From positions 2,604,001-2,668,000 of the forward strand of contig NZ_CP135084.1 in the NCBI RefSeq assembly GCF_032229285.1: a stretch of DNA of 64,000 nucleotides, read 5' to 3'. The notes under the pieces are model-generated. The model worked only from the letters and a program-made list of their open reading frames with translations, made no database searches and was not told where the DNA came from. This DNA comes from Rheinheimera sp. MMS21-TC3 (GTDB lineage Bacteria; Pseudomonadota; Gammaproteobacteria; Enterobacterales; Alteromonadaceae). Of the stretch, positions 29,358 through 40,630 are shown piece by piece. A program made the position numbers and the translations under genes. Numbering within the stretch: the stretch's first letter is position 1; each line of letters begins with the position of its first letter.

Positions 29358-30749
29358 TTACACTGGTATATCGATACCCTGCTCTCGCATCCGCGCTAAC
29401 TTATAACGCAAAGTACGATCACTAATACCTAGCTTTTCTGCCACCGCTTTACGCTTATTTGCACAAGCTTTCATGGTAGCTAAAATAATCCGGTGCTCTT
29501 GATCATGAACACTAGCTTTAAAATCTGTAGCATTAGATAAATCATCAGCACTTGGTTCTAGGTTGATGTCAGCAGAGCATTTTACTGCACTAGGCGTATT
29601 GCTACTTGTAGCCATTGGAATACTTTCACTGCATTCCAACATAATATCTGCAGCGGCTATTTCATCAGTAGCTGAAATAATTAACGCGCGCTGGATCACA
29701 TTATCAAGTTCTCGCACATTACCAGGCCAAGTATAGTTATAGAGCCGTGATGCCGCTTCCGCTGTTAGTGTGGCAATAACCCGACCTTCATTGCGGCAAT
29801 ATTTAGCAATAAAGTGCTCAGCTAAAGGCACTATATCTTCCGGCCTCTCTGCTAATGCAGGCCAAGTTAAAGGGAACACATTTAAACGATAAAATAAATC
29901 TTCCCGAAACACGCCATCGGCTACCGCTTGTTTTAAATTACGATTGCTGGTTGCTAATACACGCACATCTAGCTTAATGGTTTTACGGCCGCCCAAACGT
30001 TCAACTTCACGCTCCTGTAAGACTCTTAACAATTTAGCTTGCAGGTTTAAATCCATTTCTGTTATTTCATCTAACAAAATAGTGCCATGTTGCGCTTGCT
30101 CAAATTTGCCTGGGCAAGCAGCTATTGCACCGGTAAAAGCACCTTTTTCATAGCCAAACAGCGTAGATTCCAGCATGTTTTCTGGAATAGCCGCGCAGTT
30201 AATAGCAATAAAAGGGCCTTGATTACGCTCTGATAATTGATGGATATAACGGGCTAATACTTCTTTACCTGAGCCACTAGGGCCTAAAATCATCACATTA
30301 GCATCGGTACGCGCTACCCTGCCACAGAGAGTAAGTAACTGCTTACTACTTTCTGCTGCCACTATTGGTTCTATAGTTGATACCGGTTCAGGGCTAACAT
30401 AGCGGCTAACAGTATTCACTAATACTTCAGGAGCAAAGGGTTTAGCTAAGTAATCAATAGCGCCTAAGCGAATAGCTTCAACCGCCGCTTGCACTGTGGC
30501 GTAAGCCGTCATAATTAACACTGGGATCTGCGGATATTGCTCACGTAAGGTTTTTAATAAGGTTAAGCCAGATACGCCACCTAATTGCACATCAGATACC
30601 ACTAATTGGAATGATTGTTTTTTTAATAACATTAAAGCTGATTCAGCACTATCAACAGCTTGTACCTGATAGTTTGCCAGCATTAGTGTATCTTGAAGTG
30701 CTTCACGCAAACCAGCATCATCTTCAACCACTAAAATTGTTTGTTTCAT
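29358..30749 (-). CDS. flrC: Sigma-54 response regulator FlrC (FleR)
   Basis: A 463-residue NtrC-type activator. The receiver domain has phospho-Asp D53 (VVSDVQLGG). The AAA+ domain has Walker A GPSGSGKEVLARY, the sigma-54-contact loop GAFTGA and GTILLDEITEMDLNLQAKLL. A Fis-type helix-turn-helix is at the C-terminus (RKAVAEKLGISDRTLRYKL). Partner kinase FlrB is encoded just upstream, one base apart. In Vibrio and Pseudomonas it activates class III genes such as hook, basal body and some flagellin genes. Confidence 0.95.
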   Translation of the reverse strand: MKQTILVVEDDAGLREALQDTLMLANYQVQAVDSAESALMLLKKQSFQLVVSDVQLGGVSGLTLLKTLREQYPQIPVLIMTAYATVQAAVEAIRLGAIDYLAKPFAPEVLVNTVSRYVSPEPVSTIEPIVAAESSKQLLTLCGRVARTDANVMILGPSGSGKEVLARYIHQLSERNQGPFIAINCAAIPENMLESTLFGYEKGAFTGAIAACPGKFEQAQHGTILLDEITEMDLNLQAKLLRVLQEREVERLGGRKTIKLDVRVLATSNRNLKQAVADGVFREDLFYRLNVFPLTWPALAERPEDIVPLAEHFIAKYCRNEGRVIATLTAEAASRLYNYTWPGNVRELDNVIQRALIISATDEIAAADIMLECSESIPMATSSNTPSAVKCSADINLEPSADDLSNATDFKASVHDQEHRIILATMKACANKRKAVAEKLGISDRTLRYKLARMREQGIDIPV

Positions 30750-30750
30750 G

Positions 30751-31920
30751 CTAAGCCTCCGCTTTATTTTTATCTAAACAAGCATCAGCGTTGTTATCAG
30801 TAGTATGTTGCACCGGCAAAGTAAGCTCAAAGCATGCACCGCCCGATTTACTGGGTTTATAGCTAACAACACCATGATGGGAGTGAGCAACAGCTTGCAC
30901 TACTGCTAAACCTAGCCCAGTACCTGAAGACTTACTGGTTATAAAAGGTTCAAATAACTGGGATTGTATGCTGCTAGCCACACCTGGGCCATTATCAGCG
31001 ACGGCAATAACAATATGCTCTGCCTGATGCTGACTTTTGCTGATGGTTAAGCTGATTTCTGCTTGTTCAGGTATTGCTTGTAAACTATTTTGAATCAAAT
31101 TTAAGATAGCACCACTTAAGGCATTCATATTGCCAATTAAATTGGCATTAGGTGCAGTGTTAGTTAACTTAAGACTGGCATTTGCTGCTAGTAAAATGGC
31201 ATCTGCGCTGGCCTGAATAGCACTAACTAAGTCTTCAACACTAAAAGCTGCTACCGCTTGTGAAGAGTCAGACCGCGCAAATAACAACATATCATTAACT
31301 TGTTGCTCGAGATCTAACAAACGCGATTGCAGTTTATGCTGAAACTGTTGTTGAGTTTGCATAGTTATGCGCGGATTAGCTAAATTTTGTGCATACAGCA
31401 TAGCTGCCGATAAAGGCGTACGAATTTGATGGGCTAACGACGCCATCATCTTGCCTAAGCTAGATAAGCGCTGCATATGACTTAACCGGCTTTGCAAAGC
31501 ACGAGTTTCAGTTAAGTCAGTTAACATTATTAACTGCCCTGGTTGGCCGTGATCTGATGAAGGGGCAAGAGCGCTTATTGCCAATTTAACCCGACGGCCA
31601 TCTTTTAATGAGACCTCTAAGCCATCATCACTGCGCGGACTAAAACTTCGGGTAATAACATCTAACCAACGTTGGCCTATTAATGGCTGGCCTAATAGGT
31701 CTATCGCAGCAGCATTGGCTTGATAAACATAGCCCCGTTGATTTAATAAAATAACTGCAGCAGGTAAGGCTTGCAATAAAACCTCTGCTTGCTGATCCTG
31801 AGCAGTTTCTACCGGTTCTTTACCCCTTATATAAGCAGGTAATGCACTAACGTTAGCCGCAGACGAGTCTAATGTTGCAGTATATAAAGACGAAACAGCA
31901 AAAGCATTGGTCATAGTCAT
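30751..31920 (-). CDS. flrB: Sensor histidine kinase FlrB (FleS)
   Basis: A 389-residue soluble kinase without membrane segments. A PAS-like domain (about 45-140) is followed by the dimerisation/phospho-acceptor helix with H164 (SLAHQIRTPL) and an ATPase domain (NLIQNSLQAIPEQAEI N box, VADNGPGV, SSGTGLGLAVVQ). It phosphorylates FlrC. A sigma-54-type promoter (31963-31978) and a FleQ-like box (32024-32037) lie directly upstream, consistent with control by FlrA. Confidence 0.94.
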   Translation of the reverse strand: MTMTNAFAVSSLYTATLDSSAANVSALPAYIRGKEPVETAQDQQAEVLLQALPAAVILLNQRGYVYQANAAAIDLLGQPLIGQRWLDVITRSFSPRSDDGLEVSLKDGRRVKLAISALAPSSDHGQPGQLIMLTDLTETRALQSRLSHMQRLSSLGKMMASLAHQIRTPLSAAMLYAQNLANPRITMQTQQQFQHKLQSRLLDLEQQVNDMLLFARSDSSQAVAAFSVEDLVSAIQASADAILLAANASLKLTNTAPNANLIGNMNALSGAILNLIQNSLQAIPEQAEISLTISKSQHQAEHIVIAVADNGPGVASSIQSQLFEPFITSKSSGTGLGLAVVQAVAHSHHGVVSYKPSKSGGACFELTLPVQHTTDNNADACLDKNKAEA

Positions 31921-31962
31921 AGCTACCTTTAGAACAATTAAACAATAACGCTCTATAGCTAA

Positions 31963-31978
31963 TGCAAATTACGAGCCA
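31963..31978 (-). promoter_or_regulatory. Sigma-54 promoter before flrB
   Basis: The minus strand reads TGGCTC-GTAAT-TTGCA: the -24 GG and -12 GC are ten bases apart and the -12 half is a perfect TTGCA. It ends about 43 bases before the flrB start, in the 125-base gap after flrA. Confidence 0.72.
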
Positions 31979-32023
31979 ACCACAAACCTTTGATTAATAA
32001 GCATTTATTTTAGATTTATGCTA

Positions 32024-32037
32024 GTCAATATTATGAC
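32024..32037. promoter_or_regulatory. FleQ/FlrA-like binding box upstream of flrB
   Basis: The 14-base palindrome GTCA-ATATTA-TGAC matches the spacing and half-sites of the FleQ box described in Pseudomonas (GTCA, six AT-rich bases, TGAC). It lies about 46 bases upstream of the flrB sigma-54 promoter, a sensible place for an enhancer-binding protein, and directly after the flrA stop. Confidence 0.6.
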
Positions 32038-32045
32038 TATTGATT

Positions 32046-33521
32046 TTACTCTTCTTTATTTAGATTATATTTACGCATTTTTTCTACTAAGGTAGTACGA
32101 CGTAACCTTAAGAACTCGGCCGCTCTAGCAACAACGTATTCATGACGCTGTAAGGCTTGGGCAATAAAGTGAATTTCTAATTCAGCTAAATGCTCTTTTA
32201 AATCTAAGCCTGTTTCTGGTAGTTGATTACCGTTATCAGCAAAGCCTACAAAACTATTTTGCTGCTCTTGCTCAGTTTCATCATCCTCTTCATCCGTTTG
32301 AAACAATTCGTTTAGCAAGTCACGCTCTTGCAAGCTTTCAGGGTACTCTGGCTGGTAGCTTTCAACATCTAAGTGGCGGTACTTTAAAGGCAGCTCTGCT
32401 ATATCAACTACTTGTTCTGGGTACATTATGACCATGCGCTCTAATAGGTTAGCTAGTTCGCGGACATTACCTGGCCATGGGTGCAATTTTAAACTTTCAA
32501 TTGCACGATCGGTAAATTTAACATTAGCATTATTGCGCTGACTTATGCGCTGCAACAAAGCTTGAATAAGCACAGCTAAATCATCAGGGCGCTGTTGCAA
32601 CGAGGGCGTTTCTATTGGAAATACGTTTAAACGATAATATAAATCCTCAAGAAAACCACCATCTAAAATCATTTGCTCAAGATTACGATGAGTGGCTGCT
32701 ACTATGCGTACATCCGCTTTTATCATCTGGGTGCCACCTACCCGCTCATAAGTACGTTCTTGCAACACTCTTAACAGCTTAACTTGCATCGGCTGTGGCA
32801 TATCGCCTATTTCATCTAAAAATAACGTGCCACCTTGGGCTAGCTCAAAACGGCCTTTTCGGGTTGAAATTGCCCCCGTAAAAGCGCCTTTTTCATGGCC
32901 AAATAACTCACTTTCTAATAACTCCGCCGGAATGGCGCCACAATTAATAGGCACAAAAGGACCACAATTTCGCTGCGATAATAAATGAATATTACGAGCT
33001 ACTACCTCTTTACCCGTACCAGAGTCACCTAATATCAATACATTGGCATCAGTTGCTGCCACTTGCTGAATTAAAAACCTCACTTGCTGCATGGGCTCAG
33101 AATTACCCACCATGCCATCAAATTGTACTTTATTATCTTGTGGCTGCTGGCGAGGCATTAATCGATGATACTGCTGACAATCACGCAGTAGCTGAGTAAG
33201 GCTAGCATAAGCAAAGGGCTCAGTTAATAAACCAACAACATTAGGGTATTGCAAATGTGCCTTTAATTGCTCACCTAGCAATAAAAAAGCGACAGTGGGA
33301 TAACGCTGAATAATATCGGCATGCTGTTGCTCAGGAATAGCCCCCAGTAAAACAACGGCAATAGGCTCACGGTTTAATTTAGACACTAACGTCTCTAAAT
33401 CACAGCTTTGGTGTGGCTCTGAAATAAAGCTTAACACCGTACTTAAACGCTCAGCACGACCAGATTGCTCATCAACAATATAAATTATTGGGCTATTCGA
33501 CTTAATTAGATTATTCGACAT
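32046..33521 (-). CDS. flrA: Master flagellar regulator FlrA (FleQ)
   Basis: A 491-residue sigma-54 activator at the top of the flagellar cascade. The receiver-like N-terminal domain lacks a phospho-acceptor Asp at the expected strand end ([12 protein letters not shown]), as in FleQ, so it is not controlled by phosphorylation. The AAA+ domain has [22 protein letters not shown] and [21 protein letters not shown]. The C-terminal Fis-type helix-turn-helix is [18 protein letters not shown]. Upstream is a 300-base divergent region shared with pseB, containing a large inverted repeat. FlhG, encoded at 11289-12167, is the known inhibitor of FleQ-type proteins. Confidence 0.95.
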   Translation of the reverse strand: MSNNLIKSNSPIIYIVDEQSGRAERLSTVLSFISEPHQSCDLETLVSKLNREPIAVVLLGAIPEQQHADIIQRYPTVAFLLLGEQLKAHLQYPNVVGLLTEPFAYASLTQLLRDCQQYHRLMPRQQPQDNKVQFDGMVGNSEPMQQVRFLIQQVAATDANVLILGDSGTGKEVVARNIHLLSQRNCGPFVPINCGAIPAELLESELFGHEKGAFTGAISTRKGRFELAQGGTLFLDEIGDMPQPMQVKLLRVLQERTYERVGGTQMIKADVRIVAATHRNLEQMILDGGFLEDLYYRLNVFPIETPSLQQRPDDLAVLIQALLQRISQRNNANVKFTDRAIESLKLHPWPGNVRELANLLERMVIMYPEQVVDIAELPLKYRHLDVESYQPEYPESLQERDLLNELFQTDEEDDETEQEQQNSFVGFADNGNQLPETGLDLKEHLAELEIHFIAQALQRHEYVVARAAEFLRLRRTTLVEKMRKYNLNKEE

Positions 33522-33594
33522 AGTACTGCTTTTATTATGTTTTCAGTTTAATTAGCCTAATCATGGCTAAGCTTGACGACGCTTGCAACTAAAT

Positions 33595-33631
33595 ACGCTA
33601 TTATTTTGACACAGCGTCAAAATAATAGCGT
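33595..33631. repeat. 37-bp perfect inverted repeat in the flrA/pseB divergent region
   Basis: Two perfectly complementary 16-base arms (33595-33610 and 33616-33631, ACGCTATTATTTTGAC and its complement) are separated by five bases (ACAGC). It lies about 75 bases before flrA and 190 bases before pseB. Both genes point away from it and no U tract follows either arm, so an operator or an RNA hairpin in a leader is more likely than a terminator. A second, smaller dyad TGAC-N6-GTCA lies at 33650-33663. The rest of this 300-base gap is AT-rich and no convincing promoter was identified. Confidence 0.8.
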
Positions 33632-33812
33632 TAAATAAAGTATCACTAATGACATTTCAGTCAATATGCTGATAATACATAGTATTAAATTTGCTTTAAT
33701 TACGGCATAGTTAGTATTGATAACAAATACTATGCTTTGCTGCTTCAACATTAGCAGTAAAGCTAAAAAAACACATAAGAATAACTAAGATAGCTGATAT
33801 TACAGCTGCTAA

Positions 33813-35964
<2,152 letters not shown>

Positions 35965-35968
<4 letters not shown>

Positions 35969-36663
35969 ATATTGTTATTATCCCTGCTCGTGGCGGCAGT
36001 AAACGTATACCGCGTAAAAATATAAAATTATTCTGTGGTAAGCCCATGCTGGCCTACCCTATTGAAGCAGCTTTACAAAGTGGTATTGTTGATAAAGTAG
36101 TTGTATCAACTGATGATGCAGAAATTGCCTCTATCGCCCAAGGCTTTGGCGCAGAAGTCCCCTTTATCCGAAGCGGCTCTTTGGCTGATGATCACACCGG
36201 CACCAGTGCTGTGATCCGTGATGCCATTGAGCAACTGCAAGTTTTAGGCTGGCCTTTGCAATATTGTGCTTGTTTATATGCTACTACGCCTTTGCTTAAC
36301 GCTGAGACCCTTCGTCAGCTATACCAGCAATTACAAACAAGCTCAGCCGATTATGTTTTTACTGCTGCTCGGTTTTCATTTCCTATTCAACGCGCCTTAT
36401 TAATGACCGAAAATGCCGGCGTGACTCCTTTTGATCCAAAAAGCATTAGTAAACGGTCACAAGATTTAGCGCCCACATTTCATGATGCTGGCCAATTATA
36501 TTGGGCCAAAGCCAGTACTTGGCTAGATAACACTAAAACCATTTTTGGTGCTAATTCTCGTATGCATGTATTGCCCGATCATTTGGTGCAAGATATTGAT
36601 ACTGTAGAAGACTGGCGCCGAGCAGAATTGCTTTATCAATTGCTACAACAGGAAAAAGTATAA
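35965..36663 (+). CDS. pseF: CMP-pseudaminic acid synthetase PseF
   Basis: A 232-residue cytidylyltransferase that activates pseudaminic acid with CTP. The N-terminal signature IIPARGGSKRIPRKNIKLF and the second motif VVSTDDAEIASIA are characteristic of NeuA/PseF enzymes. Its ATG overlaps the pseC stop (ATGA). PseF rather than NeuA is inferred from the surrounding pse genes. Confidence 0.94.
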
Positions 36664-37695
36664 ATGAAAGTCTTGCTGCGCGCCGATGCATCTGTGCAGA
36701 TAGGTAGTGGCCACATTATGCGCTGTTTAACCCTTGCCCAAGCATTGCGCCAGCAAGGTGCTGAATGTCACTTTGTTTGCCAACAAAGTGAAGGCAATTT
36801 AATTGATTATATTGTTGAGCAAGGCTTCGTCGTATTTACGCTCTCTGGCACGACGCAAGATGAATTACTCGATGCTAAACAAACATTGGCGCAACTTACC
36901 CAGCAATATCAGCTATTAGTCGTTGATCACTATGAGCTGGCTAAAGCTTACTGCACAGCACTACGCCAGCAATGTCGGCAAATAATGGTAGTCGACGACT
37001 TAGCGAACAGAGCGCACGATTGCGATATTCTGTTAGACCAAAATTTATCCCCCAAACTAGAACAACGCTATGCGGGGTTATTACCAAAACATTGCTTGCA
37101 ATTGCTAGGCCCACGCTATGCGTTGTTACGTCAAGAGTTTTATCAAAGTACTGACCCGCGCTCTGATTCACATATTCTGATTGGGTTTGGCGGTAGTGAC
37201 GAGCAAAATTTAACCAGCTTAGCGATTGCTGCATTACAACAATTAAAGCTTACGCCAATAACGGCCGATATAGTAATTGGGGCGAATAATCCCTGGCGCA
37301 CTGAGATTGAACAACAAGTAGCCGGCCTGCCCAATGTGAAGCTGCATATTCAATGCAACTACATGGCAACTCTGATGCACAAAGCGCGACTCATGCTTGG
37401 TGCCGGTGGAACTAGCCATTGGGAACGATGTATTTGTAACCTGCCTGGTCTGGTTGTTACCGTTGCCGAAAATCAGCAGGCGACAACGGCATATCTTGAC
37501 CATCTTGGCGCTTGTGTTTGGTTGGGTCAGGCTGCTGAAATGTCAGCAGAGTTCTTTGCAGAGCAACTATGCTATTACCTGTCCCAGCCAGCACTGCTGG
37601 ACGAGATTGGCCAGCGGGCGAAAAACCTGGTACCGGCTCATGCCGGCACACCGTTAGTGGTAGAGCAAATATTTAAGGTAGTGGCGAGAATATAA
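36664..37695 (+). CDS. pseG: UDP-sugar hydrolase PseG
   Basis: A 343-residue GT-B-fold hydrolase that releases UDP from the bis-acetamido sugar before condensation. The N-terminal RADASVQIGSGHIMRCLTLA contains the catalytic His (H17, as in Campylobacter PseG). ILIGFGGSDEQNLT and MLGAGGTSHWERCICNLPG form the nucleotide-binding half. It starts directly after pseF and shares its last base with the pseI start. In some species PseG is fused to PseH; here no acetyltransferase domain is attached. Confidence 0.94.
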   Translation: MKVLLRADASVQIGSGHIMRCLTLAQALRQQGAECHFVCQQSEGNLIDYIVEQGFVVFTLSGTTQDELLDAKQTLAQLTQQYQLLVVDHYELAKAYCTALRQQCRQIMVVDDLANRAHDCDILLDQNLSPKLEQRYAGLLPKHCLQLLGPRYALLRQEFYQSTDPRSDSHILIGFGGSDEQNLTSLAIAALQQLKLTPITADIVIGANNPWRTEIEQQVAGLPNVKLHIQCNYMATLMHKARLMLGAGGTSHWERCICNLPGLVVTVAENQQATTAYLDHLGACVWLGQAAEMSAEFFAEQLCYYLSQPALLDEIGQRAKNLVPAHAGTPLVVEQIFKVVARI

Positions 37696-38744
37696 TGTCA
37701 GAGATAAAAATAGCTAACCGTTTGGTTGGGCCAACACAACAGCCCTTTATTATCGCTGAGATGTCGGGTAACCATGGCCAATCGCTGGAAAAAGCCATGG
37801 CCTTAGTTGATGCCGCCGCAGCAGCGGGCACACATGCACTCAAACTGCAAACTTACACACCAGATACCATTACGTTGGATGTGCACGAGCGCGAGTTTTT
37901 TATCGCCGATAAAAACAGCCTGTGGCAAGGTAACTCTTTGTACAATCTATATAAAGTAGCCATGACGCCGTGGGAGTGGCATAAACCCATTTTTGACTAT
38001 GCCAACAGCAAAGGTATGTTGGCATTTAGCTCACCGTTTGACTTAACCGCCGTCGATTTTCTTGAATCACTTAATGTGCCCTGCTACAAAATCGCCTCTT
38101 TTGAGAATAGCGATCATGGTCTTTTAGCTGCGGTGGCTAAAACCGGCAAGCCGGTTATTATGTCTACCGGCATGGCAACCCAAACCGAGTTAGCCGAATC
38201 GGTGGAAGTATTACGAGATAATGGCTGTAAAGATTTAATACTGCTTAAATGCACCAGCAACTACCCTGCCCGCCCGGTTGATGCGAATTTACGTACCATT
38301 CCGCATCTGGCGCAGCTGTTTAATTGTCAGGTTGGATTATCAGACCATACCCCTGGCGTGGGCGTTTCTGTCGCAGCTGTCGCACTGGGCGCAACCGTAA
38401 TTGAAAAACACTTTGTACTGGATAGAAACGGCGGTGAAGTTGATGCCGAGTTTTCATTGGAGCCAGCTGAGCTAAAAATGTTGGTAGAGGAAACCACCCG
38501 CGCGCATGATGCGCTTGGTACTGTGCATTATGGTTGTACCGAGAAAGAGATAGCCTCACGGATACACCGCAGATCACTTTATATCGCCAAAGATATGAAA
38601 GCAGGCGACATTTTCACCCTTGAAAACCTGCGCTCAGTTCGCCCGGGGCTTGGGCTGGCACCTAAGTTCCTGCCTTTTTTTATTGGTAAAAAAATTAACC
38701 GCAACGCAGATCAAGGTACACCACTTTCCTGGGAGTTATTGTGA
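37695..38744 (+). CDS. pseI: Pseudaminic acid synthase PseI
   Basis: A 349-residue NeuB-family synthase that condenses phosphoenolpyruvate with the 2,4-diacetamido sugar. The TIM-barrel part (FIIAEMSGNHGQSLEKAM, KLQTYTPDTITLD, YKIASFENSDHGLL, VIMSTGMAT, LLKCTSNYPA, GLSDHTPGVGVSVAAVALGA, VIEKHFVLDRNGGEVDAEFS) is followed by a C-terminal SAF (antifreeze-like) domain from about residue 285 (RRSLYIAKDMKAGDIFTLEN). It overlaps pseG and the next gene. Confidence 0.96.
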   Translation: MSEIKIANRLVGPTQQPFIIAEMSGNHGQSLEKAMALVDAAAAAGTHALKLQTYTPDTITLDVHEREFFIADKNSLWQGNSLYNLYKVAMTPWEWHKPIFDYANSKGMLAFSSPFDLTAVDFLESLNVPCYKIASFENSDHGLLAAVAKTGKPVIMSTGMATQTELAESVEVLRDNGCKDLILLKCTSNYPARPVDANLRTIPHLAQLFNCQVGLSDHTPGVGVSVAAVALGATVIEKHFVLDRNGGEVDAEFSLEPAELKMLVEETTRAHDALGTVHYGCTEKEIASRIHRRSLYIAKDMKAGDIFTLENLRSVRPGLGLAPKFLPFFIGKKINRNADQGTPLSWELL

Positions 38745-39658
38745 AGCAAGCAAATAGATTAGTATTGTTTGGTGCCAGTAAAGCTGGAGAAACCTATCTT
38801 AAAAAACATCCACAGCAAAATATTATTGCCTTTATAGACAATGATGCTAATAGGCATGGCAGCCAAGTAGGCAGTATTCCTGTATTGGCGCCGAATACAT
38901 TACAAAAGCTAGAATTCGATACCGTCATTATCACAAGTTTATGGATCGACAGTATATACCAACAGCTTACGACCGAGTTAGGTATAGCTGCAGAGAAAAT
39001 TTACGTTCCTAACAAGAGAGAACTAAAATCGGAGCATCCATTTAGTGATCCTGAAACGCTTGAATTGGGGCATCAACTGCTGATCACGTTAAGTGATCTA
39101 TTCAGGCAATATGAAATTAAAGCCTGTATTGACTCGGGGACCCTTCTCGGTTTAATGCGCGAGGGTAAGTTACTCGCTTGGGATGACGATATAGATTTCG
39201 CCATAGATGATGCCGATTTTGACAAAGCACTGGCTATAATGAAAGATTTCCCGCAGCTGGCGCCAATGCAAGATAAAGTCGACTGGCAAGCGACACTACT
39301 TCGTCAATCAGGCGAAGATGCATGTCTTAATATCGAGTTTCAACCAAAACCTGGCAGTACCTTAATCTCCTTTGAAACCAGTTTGCAACGTCGTAAATCA
39401 GTAAATGGTCGCTCTGAGTTATTATCTTCTGCCGGAATTTTTTTCGCACCGGAACATCACTTTAACACCATTGAGACGATCAACTTTAATGGACACGCAA
39501 TTCCTGTTCCATCTGACGTAGACGGGTTTTTAACATTTATGTATGGTGATTGGCGAACACCTAAAAAAGCTATGACGCTGAATGATTATGATAACAGGCG
39601 CACACCCGCTGAAATTAAGCATAAAACGGTTTCTATCTCAAAGCATGCGTTCTGGTAA
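38741..39658 (+). CDS. Rossmann-LicD fusion protein, probable phospho-alcohol transferase
   Basis: A 305-residue protein of two parts. Residues 1-90 form a Rossmann-like sugar/nucleotide-sensor module (VLFGASKAGETYL, AFIDNDANRHG, TVIITS). Residues 105-305 are LicD-like, with DSGTLLGLMREG and WDDDIDFAI (about 131-155), which carry the metal-binding acidic residues of that family. LicD proteins move phosphocholine, and the related fukutin proteins move ribitol phosphate, from CDP-linked donors. The GTG start overlaps the pseI stop. A CDP-glycerol-type cytidylyltransferase is encoded at 53898-54314, so glycerol phosphate is a possible group; this is inference. Confidence 0.8.
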   Translation: MKQANRLVLFGASKAGETYLKKHPQQNIIAFIDNDANRHGSQVGSIPVLAPNTLQKLEFDTVIITSLWIDSIYQQLTTELGIAAEKIYVPNKRELKSEHPFSDPETLELGHQLLITLSDLFRQYEIKACIDSGTLLGLMREGKLLAWDDDIDFAIDDADFDKALAIMKDFPQLAPMQDKVDWQATLLRQSGEDACLNIEFQPKPGSTLISFETSLQRRKSVNGRSELLSSAGIFFAPEHHFNTIETINFNGHAIPVPSDVDGFLTFMYGDWRTPKKAMTLNDYDNRRTPAEIKHKTVSISKHAFW

Positions 39659-39664
39659 TGACCG

Positions 39665-40630
39665 ATGACAGACGCTAACAGACTGAATGTACTTCTAACC
39701 AGTGCTGCAGCAAAAGTCACGCTGTTAACTGCATTACGCAGTGCGGCCAAACGAATCCATAATTCAGCCGTTATTATCGGTGGTGATAGCAGCTCTCCCG
39801 TGGTTAGCCAGTATTTCTCAGATGATTTCTGGTTAATGCCACCATTAAGTGAAGCTTCAACCAACGATATAATTAGTGGCTTACTACAACGCAAAGTGAG
39901 CCATATTCTGCCGAGCAGAGATGGCGAGCTACTATTCTGGGCCAAATACAAAAAGCATTTAGCTAGCGAAGGTGTTCAGGTGCTGGTTGCCGATGAGCAA
40001 AGCATTTTACGCTGCCTCGACAAACAACTGTTTGCAGATTTTCTTATTGAAAAAGGTTTGCCCGCTATAGCGACTTATTCAAATCTTGATACCGCTGCTC
40101 ACAACAGTGCTAAATGGGTAGTAAAAGAGCGCTTTGGCGCGGGTAGCCAGAGTATTGGCCTGGCACTGGATACTGCGGCAGCGCTGCAGCATGCAACTGA
40201 ATTAAAGCAGGCTGTTTTTCAGCCTTTTGTCGCGGGTAAAGAGCTAAGCATTGATGCCTGGCTCAACAAAGCCGGACAGTTAAAAGCCCATATTTATCGC
40301 TACCGCATTAAAGTCCAACATGGCGAATCACAAATTACTCAAACCGTGGCTTTGCCGCAGTACGACGACATTATCCGCGATACATTGCAGGCGCTACAAT
40401 TAACAGGCCCGGTAGTACTGCAAGCCATTATCGACAATCAGCAACAACTGCATATTATTGAGTGCAACAGTCGCTTTGGTGGCGCTTCCACACTCGGTAT
40501 TAAAGCTGGTGTAGACAGTTTGTACTGGAGCCTGGCAGAAAGCTGCGGCTTAGACCTTAATGCAATGCAGTTTGTACCAGCCCCAACACCAATAACTCAA
40601 GTACGATTCGCTGGAGATCTGTATTTGTGA
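39665..40630 (+). CDS. ATP-grasp family ligase, substrate unknown
   Basis: A 321-residue ATP-grasp protein. The N-terminal pre-grasp part (VLLTSAAAKVTLLTALRSAA) resembles carbamoyl-phosphate-synthase-like ligases. The ATP-grasp core has VVKERFGAGSQSIGLAL, PFVAGKELSIDAWL and a metal-binding end HIIECNSRFGGASTLGIKAG. Such enzymes join a carboxylate to an amine through an acyl phosphate. In a sugar cluster this could put an amino acid or similar group on an amino sugar. It overlaps the next HAD gene by four bases and follows the LicD-like gene by six. Confidence 0.82.
   Translation: MTDANRLNVLLTSAAAKVTLLTALRSAAKRIHNSAVIIGGDSSSPVVSQYFSDDFWLMPPLSEASTNDIISGLLQRKVSHILPSRDGELLFWAKYKKHLASEGVQVLVADEQSILRCLDKQLFADFLIEKGLPAIATYSNLDTAAHNSAKWVVKERFGAGSQSIGLALDTAAALQHATELKQAVFQPFVAGKELSIDAWLNKAGQLKAHIYRYRIKVQHGESQITQTVALPQYDDIIRDTLQALQLTGPVVLQAIIDNQQQLHIIECNSRFGGASTLGIKAGVDSLYWSLAESCGLDLNAMQFVPAPTPITQVRFAGDLYL

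Noticed and set aside
33595-33631. The inverted repeat as a transcription terminator
   Set aside because: No T run follows on either strand, and both neighbouring genes are transcribed away from it, so there is no transcript for it to end.
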